A DNA stretch of 64,000 nucleotides, from NCBI GenBank assembly GCA_965248855.1, contig CBDFKQ010000011.1:434001-498000 (forward strand). The letters are read 5' to 3'. Below, piece after piece: positions 8,870 through 17,198 of this stretch. Position 1 is the stretch's first letter; the number at the start of each line of letters is the position of its first letter. A program made the position numbers and the translations under genes. This DNA is from CBDFKQ01 sp965248855. GTDB lineage: Bacteria; Bacteroidota; Bacteroidia; Cytophagales; 172606-1. The notes below the pieces were generated by a model. The model worked only from the letters and a program-made list of their open reading frames with translations, was not told the origin of the DNA and did not search any database.

Positions 8870-9030
8870 TCAAGCTAGCAGTGCCAAAGCAAAACCGTCT
8901 TTTTCAATGGTGTTATACGAACCCGCCATCAAGTTTGGTTATGTTCTTTTAATAGAAATCCATTTGGTGGCCAATAAATCAGGACCCCGTTTAAGAGCTT
9001 ATAGGAATCTGGAAAGAACAAATGCACTGC
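8870..9030 (+). ncRNA. Candidate IS110 bridge RNA
   Basis: The non-coding left end of the element can fold. ACCGT (8894-8898) pairs with ATGGT (8907-8911), and GCCATCAA (8925-8932) pairs with TTGGTGGC (8964-8971) around a 31-base internal loop. Position between left end and transposase start, size and structure match the bridge RNAs known from IS110-group elements, in which two internal loops pair with target and donor DNA. The exact ends and the guide segments were not worked out. Confidence 0.5.
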
Positions 9031-9055
9031 TTTTTATACTTTAAATTTTAAAAGC

Positions 9056-10366
9056 ATGACACACAAAAAAGCATTTCCCATTATTTCTCCTAATGCTGCC
9101 GGGATTGACATTTCCAGTAAAGAGCATTTTGTAGCTGTAAACCCTGATTTATCAGAACCTATAAAAGCTTTTGGTGCTTTTACAGAAGATTTGGAAACCC
9201 TTGTAGCATGGTTAAAAGAATGCAAGGTAGATACAGTAGCCATGGAAGCCACTGGAATTTACTGGGTGAGTCTGTTTCTCATGATTCAGGAAGCAGGGAT
9301 AGATGTATTGCTAGTTACAGCCAAACATGTAAAAAATGTAAAAGGTAAAAAGACTGACATTAGCGATGCAGAATGGATCAGGCAATTACATAGCTGCGGT
9401 TTATTGTCTTCCGGCTTTCAACCCGATGGCTTTACCAGAAAACTAAGAACCTATGTTCGTCATAGGAAAAATTTAATAGAAATGTCGGCTACTCATGTGC
9501 GCATGATGCAGAAAGCTTTTGAACAAATGAATGTAAAACTTCAACATGTCATCGCAGACATTACCGGAAAATCAGGTAGAGAAATAATAGAAAGCATTCT
9601 AAAAGGCGAACGGGATGTGGAAAAACTAACAGCCTTGTGTGATAACCGCATCCGAAGAGAAAAGAAAGAATCAATAAAAAAATCGCTGAATGGAATTTGG
9701 AAGGAAGAACATCTTTTTGAACTGGAACAAAGTTATAATATGTATAAAACATACTGTGCAAGCATTATAGATTGCGATAAAAAGATAGAAGAACACTTAA
9801 AAACCTTAGTTAATGAAGAAGAATTAGAAGAAAAGAAACAAAATGGAAAGAGGAATAAAAATGACATAAATTTGGGAAATATCAATCTGGCTACGATAAC
9901 AAGCGTGGATTTAACGGAGATATTTGGCATTACCGATTCAAATGCGATAGGGATTATTAGTGAGATTGGACTTGATATGAGTAAGTGGCCCACGGTGAAA
10001 CATTTTACATCCTGGCTCAACCTAGCCCCCAATAATAAAATTTCAGGGGGAAAAATATTAAGCAGCAAAATCCCAAAAAAGAAGAATAGAGCTGGTCAGG
10101 TATTTAAATTGGCAGCTTATTCTATTCAAAGAAGTAATAACTGGCTATCACATTTCTATAAAAAAATAAAAAGCAAGAAAGGAACACCAAAAGCAATAGT
10201 AGCAACAGCAAGAAAAATAGCAGTAATCTTTTATAAGATGTTGAAAGATAAAGTTAAATTTGAACCAATGCGAAATGAAGTATATGAAAAACAGTTTAAA
10301 GAAAAGCAAATTAACAGATTGAACAAGCAAGCAAAGGCACTTGGCTTACAGCTAGTTAGAGTCTAG
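9056..10366 (+). CDS. IS110-family transposase (DEDD, bridge-RNA-guided recombinase type)
   Basis: The 436-residue protein looks intact. The N-terminal RuvC-like DEDD domain shows AAGIDIS (Asp18), AMEATG (Glu64) and KTDISDAEW (Asp101, Asp104). A helical central part follows. The C-terminal Transposase_20 domain has LAPNNKISGGKILSSKIPKK with the expected catalytic serine region at about residues 330-345, followed by a basic tail. In this family a DEDD site and a serine act together in cut-and-paste recombination guided by an RNA from the element's non-coding end. The long left non-coding region and short right end support the IS110 rather than the IS1111 subgroup. No frameshift is present, so the element may be active. 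Confidence 0.93.
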   Translation: MTHKKAFPIISPNAAGIDISSKEHFVAVNPDLSEPIKAFGAFTEDLETLVAWLKECKVDTVAMEATGIYWVSLFLMIQEAGIDVLLVTAKHVKNVKGKKTDISDAEWIRQLHSCGLLSSGFQPDGFTRKLRTYVRHRKNLIEMSATHVRMMQKAFEQMNVKLQHVIADITGKSGREIIESILKGERDVEKLTALCDNRIRREKKESIKKSLNGIWKEEHLFELEQSYNMYKTYCASIIDCDKKIEEHLKTLVNEEELEEKKQNGKRNKNDINLGNINLATITSVDLTEIFGITDSNAIGIISEIGLDMSKWPTVKHFTSWLNLAPNNKISGGKILSSKIPKKKNRAGQVFKLAAYSIQRSNNWLSHFYKKIKSKKGTPKAIVATARKIAVIFYKMLKDKVKFEPMRNEVYEKQFKEKQINRLNKQAKALGLQLVRV

Positions 10367-10377
10367 TTACTTAAGAG

Positions 10378-10389
10378 GAAAAAAGTGAC
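10378..10389 (+). repeat. Right arm of the palindromic repeat interrupted by IS110
   Basis: GAAAAAAGTGAC is the partner of GGTTACTTTTTT at 8810-8821, allowing one G-T pair. The two arms frame the insertion, so the pre-insertion sequence can be rebuilt. The 10390-10507 stretch that follows holds no gene. Confidence 0.6.
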
Positions 10390-10507
10390 AAATCATAAGT
10401 GCAGAAACGTTGCTTTTCGTGGTGTAAATACCAATTATCAATGTAATTAAGTGCCTATTTCAAAAAATAATTTATTATTCCTTATTTTATTAATTGATTC
10501 ATTATAT

Positions 10508-11002
10508 ATGGAGGATAAATATATAATCCCTGATCAAACAAGGATAGGCCACGTTCATTTAAAAGTATCGGATATTGAAAGATCTCTGAATTTTTATTGT
10601 GGTTTACTCGGCTTTAATATAACAGCAAGGTATGGAAGTGAGGCAGTATTTATTTCTGCGGGAGGTTATCATCATCATATCGGATTAAATACCTGGTACA
10701 GTAAAAACGCTGGTCCTGCACCTGTAAATAGCGCAGGTTTGTTTCATACTGCAATACTTTATCCAAATAGAAAAGATTTGGCTTTTATTTTTGAAAGGCT
10801 TACAAAAGCAAAATATCCTTTAACAGGCGTAAGCGATCATGGTGTATCCGAAGCTATTTATTTAAATGATCCCGATCAAAATGGAGTTGAATTATATTGG
10901 GATAAACCAAAAGAATTTTGGAATTATTTGGACGATGGTTCTATCGAGATGTATACAAAACACCTTGATATTATCGGGTTATTAAGTGAGTTGGATAAAT
11001 AA
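10508..11002 (+). CDS. VOC-family (glyoxalase/extradiol dioxygenase-like) protein
   Basis: The 164-residue protein is one VOC unit made of two beta-alpha-beta-beta-beta modules. The first is TRIGHVHLKVSDIERSLNFY, the second begins GLFHTAILYPNR and ends GVELYWDKP. The likely metal ligands are His in GHVHL, His in LFHTA and Glu in VELYW. The pattern, including YHHHIGLNTW, is close to CatE-like catechol-2,3-dioxygenase homologues, but the real substrate is unknown. ATG at 10508 is preferred to an in-frame GTG at 10451 because the domain starts right after it and the extra segment is low-complexity. It stands just right of the IS110 insertion. Confidence 0.85.
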   Translation: MEDKYIIPDQTRIGHVHLKVSDIERSLNFYCGLLGFNITARYGSEAVFISAGGYHHHIGLNTWYSKNAGPAPVNSAGLFHTAILYPNRKDLAFIFERLTKAKYPLTGVSDHGVSEAIYLNDPDQNGVELYWDKPKEFWNYLDDGSIEMYTKHLDIIGLLSELDK

Positions 11003-11027
11003 ATCGTTTAATATACCGACATTATTA

Positions 11028-11066
11028 GGGCAGTTTAAATTTTTAACCAAAAAATTTAAACTGCCC
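11028..11066. terminator. Bidirectional terminator between convergent genes
   Basis: GGGCAGTTTAAATTTTT (11028-11044) pairs with its near-perfect complement at 11049-11066, followed by a T run on the plus strand. It ends the VOC gene from the left. It overlaps the last codons of the acyltransferase gene (stop at 11056), which is unusual but common for tightly packed convergent pairs. Confidence 0.8.
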
Positions 11067-12186
11067 ATTTTTTTAATTTCAAAAATTGTTTTTCAAATAT
11101 ATGAAAGGTGATAACCGCCAATAAAATTATAAAACCAACACAAATAAAAGATGCTATCAGCCATATTGATTTTGATGTAAATTTTTCTATCCATTTGGCT
11201 ATATAATCGATAAATAAAGGGAATATTAACCAATGATATATATAAATTCCATAACTGTATTTCCCTAAAAATCTAAAAAAGCGAACTTCGCTTACCTTAT
11301 TTATCGGACTGTTTGGTACTAAAGCAAATAATAAAAATGAGCCAAAGAAAAAACCTATAACAGTATAACCTATTCTTATAAAATATTCATCTTTAAGGCT
11401 GAAATTATGGTTTATTAAAGTAATGAGGATCAAAATTAATGTAGAAACGGTTAAAATAAGAGCGGTATATTTCTCTAAAATAATTTTACCTTTTTCACTT
11501 CTGATCATAATGGCTATCAATGCCCCAATTGAAATAGCATCCAACCTTGCAAATGTAAAAACGTAAGAACTTGAATAATCCTGACCAATGTTTTCAAAAA
11601 TATTTCTGATTAAAATACTTTGAAAAATAAAAAAAAGGCAAATAAAACCAAGCACTTTTCGGTTGCAAATAAAAACCAGAAACGGCCAAAATAAATAAAA
11701 TTGTTCTTCAATAGCCAAAGACCAGAAATGATCTAAAAGTGGCTTGGGTACAGGTGGCCAATGATTATTAAATGTAATTAACCAATTTGGAATATATAGC
11801 CAATACCAAATCTGATTATCAAAGTAATATTGATAGGGTTTAAGAAGTGTTGGATTTAAAAGTATTGGACTTAAAATAAAAAAAAAGATAAGAAATAAAT
11901 AATAGAGAGGAAAGATTCTTAAAGAACGACGTAAATAAAAGGTTTTAAAATAATTTTTGTTTTGGCGGGTATCCAATAAAATACCTGTTATTAAAAAACC
12001 GGAAAGCACGAAAAATAAATCTACACCCACCCAACCAACAGTTGAACCCAGGTGCCTTAACGGATAAAAACAATGGTATAATAAAACTAAAAAAATAGCA
12101 ATACCCCTCACTCCATCTAAAGCGGGGATATGTAAATTAGTAGAATAGGTGATGTTGACAGGCTTAAAAAGCTTTAGAATAAACAT
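11056..12186 (-). CDS. Acyltransferase 3 family membrane protein
   Basis: The 376-residue integral membrane protein has about ten transmembrane segments. The N-terminus carries the family signature LDGVRGIAIFLVLLYH, followed by GWVGVDLFFVLSGFLITGIL, and LRRSLRIFPLYYL further on. The SLAIEEQFYLFWPF motif is also typical. Members (OafA/YrhL type) move acetyl or other acyl groups to surface sugars, such as O-antigen or peptidoglycan. The acceptor here cannot be told. It follows the TerB-like gene by 4 bases, so the two are probably co-transcribed. Confidence 0.92.
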   Translation of the reverse strand: MFILKLFKPVNITYSTNLHIPALDGVRGIAIFLVLLYHCFYPLRHLGSTVGWVGVDLFFVLSGFLITGILLDTRQNKNYFKTFYLRRSLRIFPLYYLFLIFFFILSPILLNPTLLKPYQYYFDNQIWYWLYIPNWLITFNNHWPPVPKPLLDHFWSLAIEEQFYLFWPFLVFICNRKVLGFICLFFIFQSILIRNIFENIGQDYSSSYVFTFARLDAISIGALIAIMIRSEKGKIILEKYTALILTVSTLILILITLINHNFSLKDEYFIRIGYTVIGFFFGSFLLFALVPNSPINKVSEVRFFRFLGKYSYGIYIYHWLIFPLFIDYIAKWIEKFTSKSIWLIASFICVGFIILLAVITFHIFEKQFLKLKKWAV

Positions 12187-12190
12187 ACGT

Positions 12191-12664
12191 TTAAACCAAA
12201 CTGTCTAAATGTAAAACTTCTGTTATTTTATCGATTGTTTCTTGTTCCACATCCGAAATTCCATCAGAGGCTTCTGCTGCCGAGATGATCATTTCTTTAA
12301 TATCCGGTCGTTCACTAATGTTATCGGCAAGGTAATTATCTAAAACTTTTAAAAAATCACCCTCATATTTATCCATGTTATCTAATAAATAATCAAATTC
12401 ACGCACATAATCTTCACCAAGCTGAATAATTTGTGAGTAAGTTAATCCATCCCTATTATAAGAGAAAGCGAGACTTTTTGCAATAAATTCAATACTTTTT
12501 CTTTCTAAATCGTCAACTATGCCATCACAGGCAACAACAATTAATGGAGGGAAGGCAAAAATAATCGGATAAAACTGAGCTTCAGTTAATGATATTTCTC
12601 TTTCAGATTTATATTTATGATAGAGAGCTGCTAAATTCAGTTTGAAATCGGTTATAGTCATCAA
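12191..12664 (-). CDS. TerB-like protein
   Basis: The 157-residue soluble helical protein shows two related acidic segments, VACDGIVDDLERKSIEFI and AAEASDGISDVEQETIDKI. These match the TerB/TerB-like fold, where such Asp/Glu pairs may bind metal. TerB proteins are linked to tellurite resistance and membrane-stress complexes, but many stand-alone copies have no known role. No ter genes are nearby. It is probably co-transcribed with the acyltransferase 4 bases downstream. Confidence 0.7.
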   Translation of the reverse strand: MMTITDFKLNLAALYHKYKSEREISLTEAQFYPIIFAFPPLIVVACDGIVDDLERKSIEFIAKSLAFSYNRDGLTYSQIIQLGEDYVREFDYLLDNMDKYEGDFLKVLDNYLADNISERPDIKEMIISAAEASDGISDVEQETIDKITEVLHLDSLV

Positions 12665-12770
12665 TATTCAATAAAAAGAAATATTATATATGAAATTACA
12701 ATTATCCGATTTTTTATTTAAAAAATGAAGTATTTTTTTATTAAAAAGATACAGATACTGTATATATAAA

Positions 12771-12808
12771 AATAAATGCCATAAGGTAACATCCTCATGG
12801 CATTTATT
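12771..12808 (-). terminator. Terminator of the DUF2723 gene
   Basis: AATAAATGCCAT (12771-12782) and ATGGCATTTATT (12797-12808) form a perfect 12-bp stem with a 14-base loop, 20 bases past the stop codon of the minus-strand DUF2723 gene. Sequence between it and the TerB gene is AT-rich. Confidence 0.7.
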
Positions 12809-12828
12809 CTAAATTAATTTTACTTTGA

Positions 12829-15800
12829 TTATTGTAAAACTCCCATTGAGTTTAACTTTTCATAATATTTATTAAATTCCTTTTCATATTTTTCTCCGGT
12901 TTTTGGTTCTTTTTCTTTATAAAAATTACCTAACCTGCTGAGTATGATTAAATCATCCTGAACGTCGCTCATTTCGATATTCCCTTTCTTACCTTGAGAT
13001 AACCTTAAATAATATTCAAGATTTTCACTTGATCTTTTATACATTATTTCAGCAACTTGTTTGGATTGTTTTTGATCGTCCAAATTATACAGAAGCGGAA
13101 CAAAATTTACACAAAGCCTGTCAAATGGAATTACATTATCAGGCAAAACTTTAAAACAATGTTCAATTGCTTCTTTTGATTTATCTTTTTTACCTTCATC
13201 AAATAATTGTTGAGCCAAACGATAAAAATTAAGTCGCGCGCTCATCGGGAATTTTCTATAATTTTCATCATAGTAAACTTTAGGATTATTCATTTCTCTC
13301 CAGAACATTTTTTTAGTCATATTTTCAAACATAATGTCCGAATTAATATATCCCATTGTAGCTCCTTCAACTTTAACAGGCATTAATCTATATGCCAGGC
13401 CTTCCAATTGAAGATAATCCGAAATCCCTACAAAATTTGTGTTTCCCGGTTGACCGATAGTTGTTGAAAAGTAAATAGGGCGTTTCCATCCATCAATAGA
13501 GTTGTTGGCAATAATATCTAACATAATTAACTCCGGTTTAAAAATATCATTCGGCGGAAGTTTCCATGCCATTACATTTTTAAGATTTGGTTTTAATTTT
13601 TCCGGAACAAAGTTTCCTGCACTTAAGGAAGCTGAATCAATCGGTATAAATAATTGATTTGTTGGTAAAACTGAAATTGACCTGCCGTCTTGTAATTGAT
13701 ATTGGATGGCGGGATTATTTTCTCTGATCAACTTTATATAATCAATTACATTCATTCCGCCTTTTACATTTTCATTTTCAAAATATACTATCTGGTCGTT
13801 AGTGCCTTGTATAAATCTGTCAAAAGGAAGTTTAATAGGCAGTGGTTCAGATAAATATGCCTTTCTTTTCATTTGTTCAATATACCAATCGGTTCCCAAT
13901 AAACTTAAATTACAAACTCTCACATCAGTACGGAATCCTTCAACTTCCTGGGCATACCAAAGTGGGAAAGTATCATTATCACCCCCGGTAAATAAAATGG
14001 CATTTGGTGCGCAAGAATTTAAAATATTTTTTGCGGAATCAACTGAATGATATCTTTTTGAACGGTCATGATCGTCATAACCCTGTTGAATCATTATAGC
14101 AGGAACTATTAAACAAACCGCTGCTGCAACAGCCGATTGTGTGGTTTGATTTTTAATAAATTTTGACAATAATTCTGCTACCGACATTACTCCCAAACCA
14201 ATCCACATTGCAAATGCAAAATAAGAACCGACATAAATATAATCTCTTTCTCGAGGTTCTGTGGGAGGTGAATTGAGATAAATTATTAAAGCAATCCCCG
14301 TAAGGAAAAATAATAAAAATACTATTAATGCCCCTCTTTTATCTTTTCCTGCCTGAAAGAAAAATCCTAAAAGTCCTAAAAACAATGGCAGCATAAAAAA
14401 TTGATTACGCCCTTTGTTATTTTTAATTTCTTCAGGCATTCCCTTTGTGCTTACTTCCCAAGGTTTTAAAAACGAAGCGCCTTCAATATCACTTTCTTTT
14501 CCCGCAAAATTCCACAAGAAATACCGCAGGTACATATGACCGATTTGATATTTAAAGAAGAAATAAAGATTATCTCCAAAATTTGGTTTTTCATTTGGAT
14601 CAAGCTTGCCATTATGGTTTTTATCCAAACCTAATATTTGCATATATAATTGCGGATGACCTTCTTGTTTACTGAACAAACGTGGAAATAACATTTGGCC
14701 ATTAGGTTCATATTCTGTTTTATATCTGTGGTCATACACTTCATAATTATCTTTTCCTTTTTTATATAAAGGTTGATTATTATCAGGATCCTGGCTTTTA
14801 ACAGGAGTAAGGAAACTCGGACCGAAAAATAAAGGCCTGTCACCATATTGCTCACGTTTCAAATAAGAAACAAATTTTATAATATCACTTGGGTCGTTTT
14901 CATTAATAGGAGGATTGAAATTAGATCTGATTAAAACACTCGTATATGATGTATAACCAATTAAAACAAATGTTAAGGCCAGTAAAACAGTATTCAATAA
15001 TACTTTTGCTTTTGTTTGTGTATAATATAACCCAAAAATTAAAGCTCCTAAAGTTAATATCATAAAAAATGCAATCCCTGATCCAAAAGGCATTCCCATT
15101 CCATTTACAAAAGCTTTTTCAATAGAAAATGCCATGCTTGGTAAACCGGGAATAATACCCGACATAATTGTAACAATAATCACACAACTGATTGCAAATG
15201 CAGCAAGTGCCCCCTGAACAGAAAATTTATATTTTTTAAAATAATATATAAAACCCAGAGCAGGTAATGTAACAAGATTTAATAAATGGACACCGATTGA
15301 TAAACCGATCATGTAGGCAATTAAAATCAACCAACGGTTAGATGCTCTTTCATCTTCAATCAATTCCCATTTAAGCATCGCCCAAACTACAAAAGCAGTA
15401 AAGAAAGATGATAAGGCATAAACTTCTGCTTCAACAGCCGAAAACCATGCAGAATCACAAAATGAATATGCCAATGCACCAACAATGCCCGATCCCATCA
15501 ATAATATAATTTGATAAGGACTTACGTTATAATCGGTAATTTTAAATATTCGCCTTCCTAAAAGAGTTATTGACCAAAAAAGAAATAAAGATGCAAATGC
15601 ACTGGCCAATGCCGAAGAAATATTAATCCAAAAAGCAACTTTATAAACGTCGCCACCGGCAAGCATTGAAAATAACCTGCCGATTATTAAAAATAAAGGA
15701 GCACCGGGAGGGTGAGGTACCTGTAATTTAAAAGAAGCTGCAATAAACTCTCCACAATCCCAAAAACTTGCAGTGGGCTCAACAGTGAGAGCATAAACCA

Positions 15801-15864
15801 AAGCTGAAATTCCAAAAATTACCCAGCCGGTAATGTTATTAATTTTTTTATAATCAAGCATCAT
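12829..15864 (-). CDS. DUF2723 multi-pass membrane protein (GT117 family)
   Basis: The 1011-residue protein begins with the DUF2723 domain: GWVIFGISALVYALTVEPTASFWDCGEFIA followed by the LQVPHPPGAPLF loop. About a dozen transmembrane segments cover residues 10-310 and 510-600. A large soluble C-terminal part (about 600-1011) has the FTGGDNDTFPLWYAQEVEGF motif and helical repeats. The family, listed as GT117 in CAZy, resembles GT-C protein O-mannosyltransferases, with the Asp-Glu pair in the first periplasmic loop (WDCGEF) as expected catalytic residues. It is nearly always present in Bacteroidota, where a role in protein O-glycosylation is suspected. Single gene, ended by its own hairpin. Confidence 0.88.
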   Translation of the reverse strand: MMLDYKKINNITGWVIFGISALVYALTVEPTASFWDCGEFIAASFKLQVPHPPGAPLFLIIGRLFSMLAGGDVYKVAFWINISSALASAFASLFLFWSITLLGRRIFKITDYNVSPYQIILLMGSGIVGALAYSFCDSAWFSAVEAEVYALSSFFTAFVVWAMLKWELIEDERASNRWLILIAYMIGLSIGVHLLNLVTLPALGFIYYFKKYKFSVQGALAAFAISCVIIVTIMSGIIPGLPSMAFSIEKAFVNGMGMPFGSGIAFFMILTLGALIFGLYYTQTKAKVLLNTVLLALTFVLIGYTSYTSVLIRSNFNPPINENDPSDIIKFVSYLKREQYGDRPLFFGPSFLTPVKSQDPDNNQPLYKKGKDNYEVYDHRYKTEYEPNGQMLFPRLFSKQEGHPQLYMQILGLDKNHNGKLDPNEKPNFGDNLYFFFKYQIGHMYLRYFLWNFAGKESDIEGASFLKPWEVSTKGMPEEIKNNKGRNQFFMLPLFLGLLGFFFQAGKDKRGALIVFLLFFLTGIALIIYLNSPPTEPRERDYIYVGSYFAFAMWIGLGVMSVAELLSKFIKNQTTQSAVAAAVCLIVPAIMIQQGYDDHDRSKRYHSVDSAKNILNSCAPNAILFTGGDNDTFPLWYAQEVEGFRTDVRVCNLSLLGTDWYIEQMKRKAYLSEPLPIKLPFDRFIQGTNDQIVYFENENVKGGMNVIDYIKLIRENNPAIQYQLQDGRSISVLPTNQLFIPIDSASLSAGNFVPEKLKPNLKNVMAWKLPPNDIFKPELIMLDIIANNSIDGWKRPIYFSTTIGQPGNTNFVGISDYLQLEGLAYRLMPVKVEGATMGYINSDIMFENMTKKMFWREMNNPKVYYDENYRKFPMSARLNFYRLAQQLFDEGKKDKSKEAIEHCFKVLPDNVIPFDRLCVNFVPLLYNLDDQKQSKQVAEIMYKRSSENLEYYLRLSQGKKGNIEMSDVQDDLIILSRLGNFYKEKEPKTGEKYEKEFNKYYEKLNSMGVLQ

Positions 15865-16005
15865 CTGTTAGTTATTGTAATTGGTTTGAAAAGGTTAATT
15901 TTTAAAAGATAAATTTTAAAAAATCTTTCTATTTTTTTATTTTGAGTTACAAAACTAATAAATAAGCTTTAATTTCTTAAAATTTAACTTTCTTTAACTT
16001 TTAAA

Positions 16006-16118
16006 GAGAAGAAAGACGGAAAGAAGAAAGAAGAAAGAAGAAAGAAGAGAGAAGAAGAGAAGAGAGAAGAGAGAAGAAAGAAGAAAGAAGAAAGAAGAAA
16101 GAAGAAAGAAGAAAGACT
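16006..16118 (+). repeat. GAAGAAA-type purine-rich simple repeat
   Basis: About 110 bases of imperfect GAAAGAA/GAAGAGA units. Complementary TTTCATC/TTTGTC units follow at 16193-16252, so the pair could fold back on itself. The 15865-16272 gap holds only this and AT-rich sequence. The tract reads as protein only by chance. Confidence 0.85.
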
Positions 16119-16192
16119 TTCTTCAAAACTTTACATTTCTTTTAATAAAAAACTTATTTATTTATTGCTTTTTTCTAAATAGGTATTCTTTT

Positions 16193-16252
16193 CATCTTTC
16201 ATCTTTCATCTTTTGTCTTTCATCTTTTGTCTTTTGTCTTTCGTCTTCTTTA
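16193..16252 (+). repeat. TTTCATC/TTTTGTC pyrimidine-rich simple repeat
   Basis: Repeating CTTTCATCTTTTGT units run up to the start of the kinase gene. An in-frame ATG at 16213 inside this tract would add 20 hydrophobic residues that are an artefact of the repeat, so the kinase start is placed at 16273. Confidence 0.8.
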
Positions 16253-16272
16253 TTCTTTCATCTCATTCTAAT

Positions 16273-17133
16273 ATGCTTTTAATTGCTGATAGTGGGTCGA
16301 CAAAAACTACTTGGAGTTTTATCAACACGAAAAATGAAATAAAAACTTTTACTACAAATGGTATTAACCCGTATTACCAAAGTGAAAACGAAATATATGA
16401 AACATTAAAAAACGATTTTATTAAATTAAAATATCAAAATAACGATATTGATAAATTGATATTTTATGGCGCCGGTTGCAAAGGAGAAAATGTACAAAAA
16501 GTGAATTTGGCTTTGGGAAAAACATTTTCACTTGCAAAAAGTATTGAAATATATTCTGATATGATTGGTGCGGCCCGTGCCGGTTGCGGTAATGATTTTG
16601 GTATGGCCTGTATATTGGGAACAGGTTCAAATTCTTGTTTATTTGATGGAAAGGATATTATAGAAGAACAATTTTCTTTGGGTTTTTGGCTTGGTGATGA
16701 AGGAAGCGGAGGGCACTTAGGCAAAACTTTTTTACAATATTATTTGAGAGATGAGTTACCCGATGATTTATTTAAAATTTTCGTTTCAGAATTTGATTTT
16801 AGTAAATCGGAAATTTTAAATTTTACATACAATAAACCTTATCCTAATAGATTTTTTGCTTCGTTTGTGCCTTTTTTACATACAAATCAATCAAATCCCT
16901 TTATATACAGCTTAATTAAAAAATCTTTTTGTGAATTTTTTGACAAGTATATTAAAAAATATACCGGGTATAAGAATTGTAAAATTAACTTTATCGGCTC
17001 TGTTGCGTATTATTTTCAAGAAATTATAAAAGAAATAACTTCTGAAAAAAAATTAGAAATCGGTAAAATCATCCAATCACCATTAGAAGGTTTAATAGAA
17101 TTTCATTTAAAAAATTTTAAAAATCCGGAATAA
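16273..17133 (+). CDS. BadF/BadG/BcrA/BcrD-type ATPase, N-acetylglucosamine kinase-like
   Basis: The 286-residue protein belongs to the ASKHA sugar-kinase fold. Residues MLLIADSGSTKTTW form the phosphate-1 loop, ACILGTGSNSC is phosphate-2, and GFWLGDEGSGGHLGK is the loop found in GlcNAc kinases. FIGSVAYYF near the C-terminus fits the adenosine-binding region. In Bacteroidota such proteins are usually annotated as N-acetylglucosamine kinases that feed amino sugars from cell-wall turnover into metabolism. The start at 16273 is chosen because upstream codons are simple repeat. Oddly, bases 16432-16453 match a dispersed repeat at 44925-44946 exactly, inside the coding frame. Substrate is inferred. 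Confidence 0.82.
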   Translation: MLLIADSGSTKTTWSFINTKNEIKTFTTNGINPYYQSENEIYETLKNDFIKLKYQNNDIDKLIFYGAGCKGENVQKVNLALGKTFSLAKSIEIYSDMIGAARAGCGNDFGMACILGTGSNSCLFDGKDIIEEQFSLGFWLGDEGSGGHLGKTFLQYYLRDELPDDLFKIFVSEFDFSKSEILNFTYNKPYPNRFFASFVPFLHTNQSNPFIYSLIKKSFCEFFDKYIKKYTGYKNCKINFIGSVAYYFQEIIKEITSEKKLEIGKIIQSPLEGLIEFHLKNFKNPE

Positions 17134-17154
17134 GTAAAAGTTGTTTACAAATAT

Positions 17155-17162
17155 TACTTTTG
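17155..17162 (+). promoter_or_regulatory. -7 box for glycyl-tRNA synthetase
   Basis: TACTTTTG matches TAnnTTTG and lies 36 bases before the ATG at 17199. It overlaps the upstream in-frame TTG at 17160, which supports the later start. Confidence 0.45.
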
Positions 17163-17198
17163 CTAAATCAACTTTTAAGTATAAATTATTATTATAAA

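Larger units (their letters stand above)
8829..10377 (+). mobile_element. IS110-family insertion sequence in a palindromic repeat
   Basis: The element holds one transposase gene, a 227-base non-coding left end and only about 11 bases of right end. This asymmetry is typical of the IS110 group. The boundaries are inferred from the interrupted palindrome: TTTTTTCATCAAG on the left and GAAAAAAGTGAC on the right join into a simple hairpin when the element is removed. IS110 elements usually lack terminal inverted repeats and make no target duplication, so the ends are uncertain by a few bases. Confidence 0.75.

Noticed and set aside
12191..12664. Part of a tellurite-resistance (ter) island
   Set aside because: No terC, terD or related genes are in the neighbourhood.
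16213..16272. Signal-peptide-like N-terminus of the kinase
   Set aside because: It is translated from a pyrimidine-rich simple repeat; a cytoplasmic kinase needs no signal.
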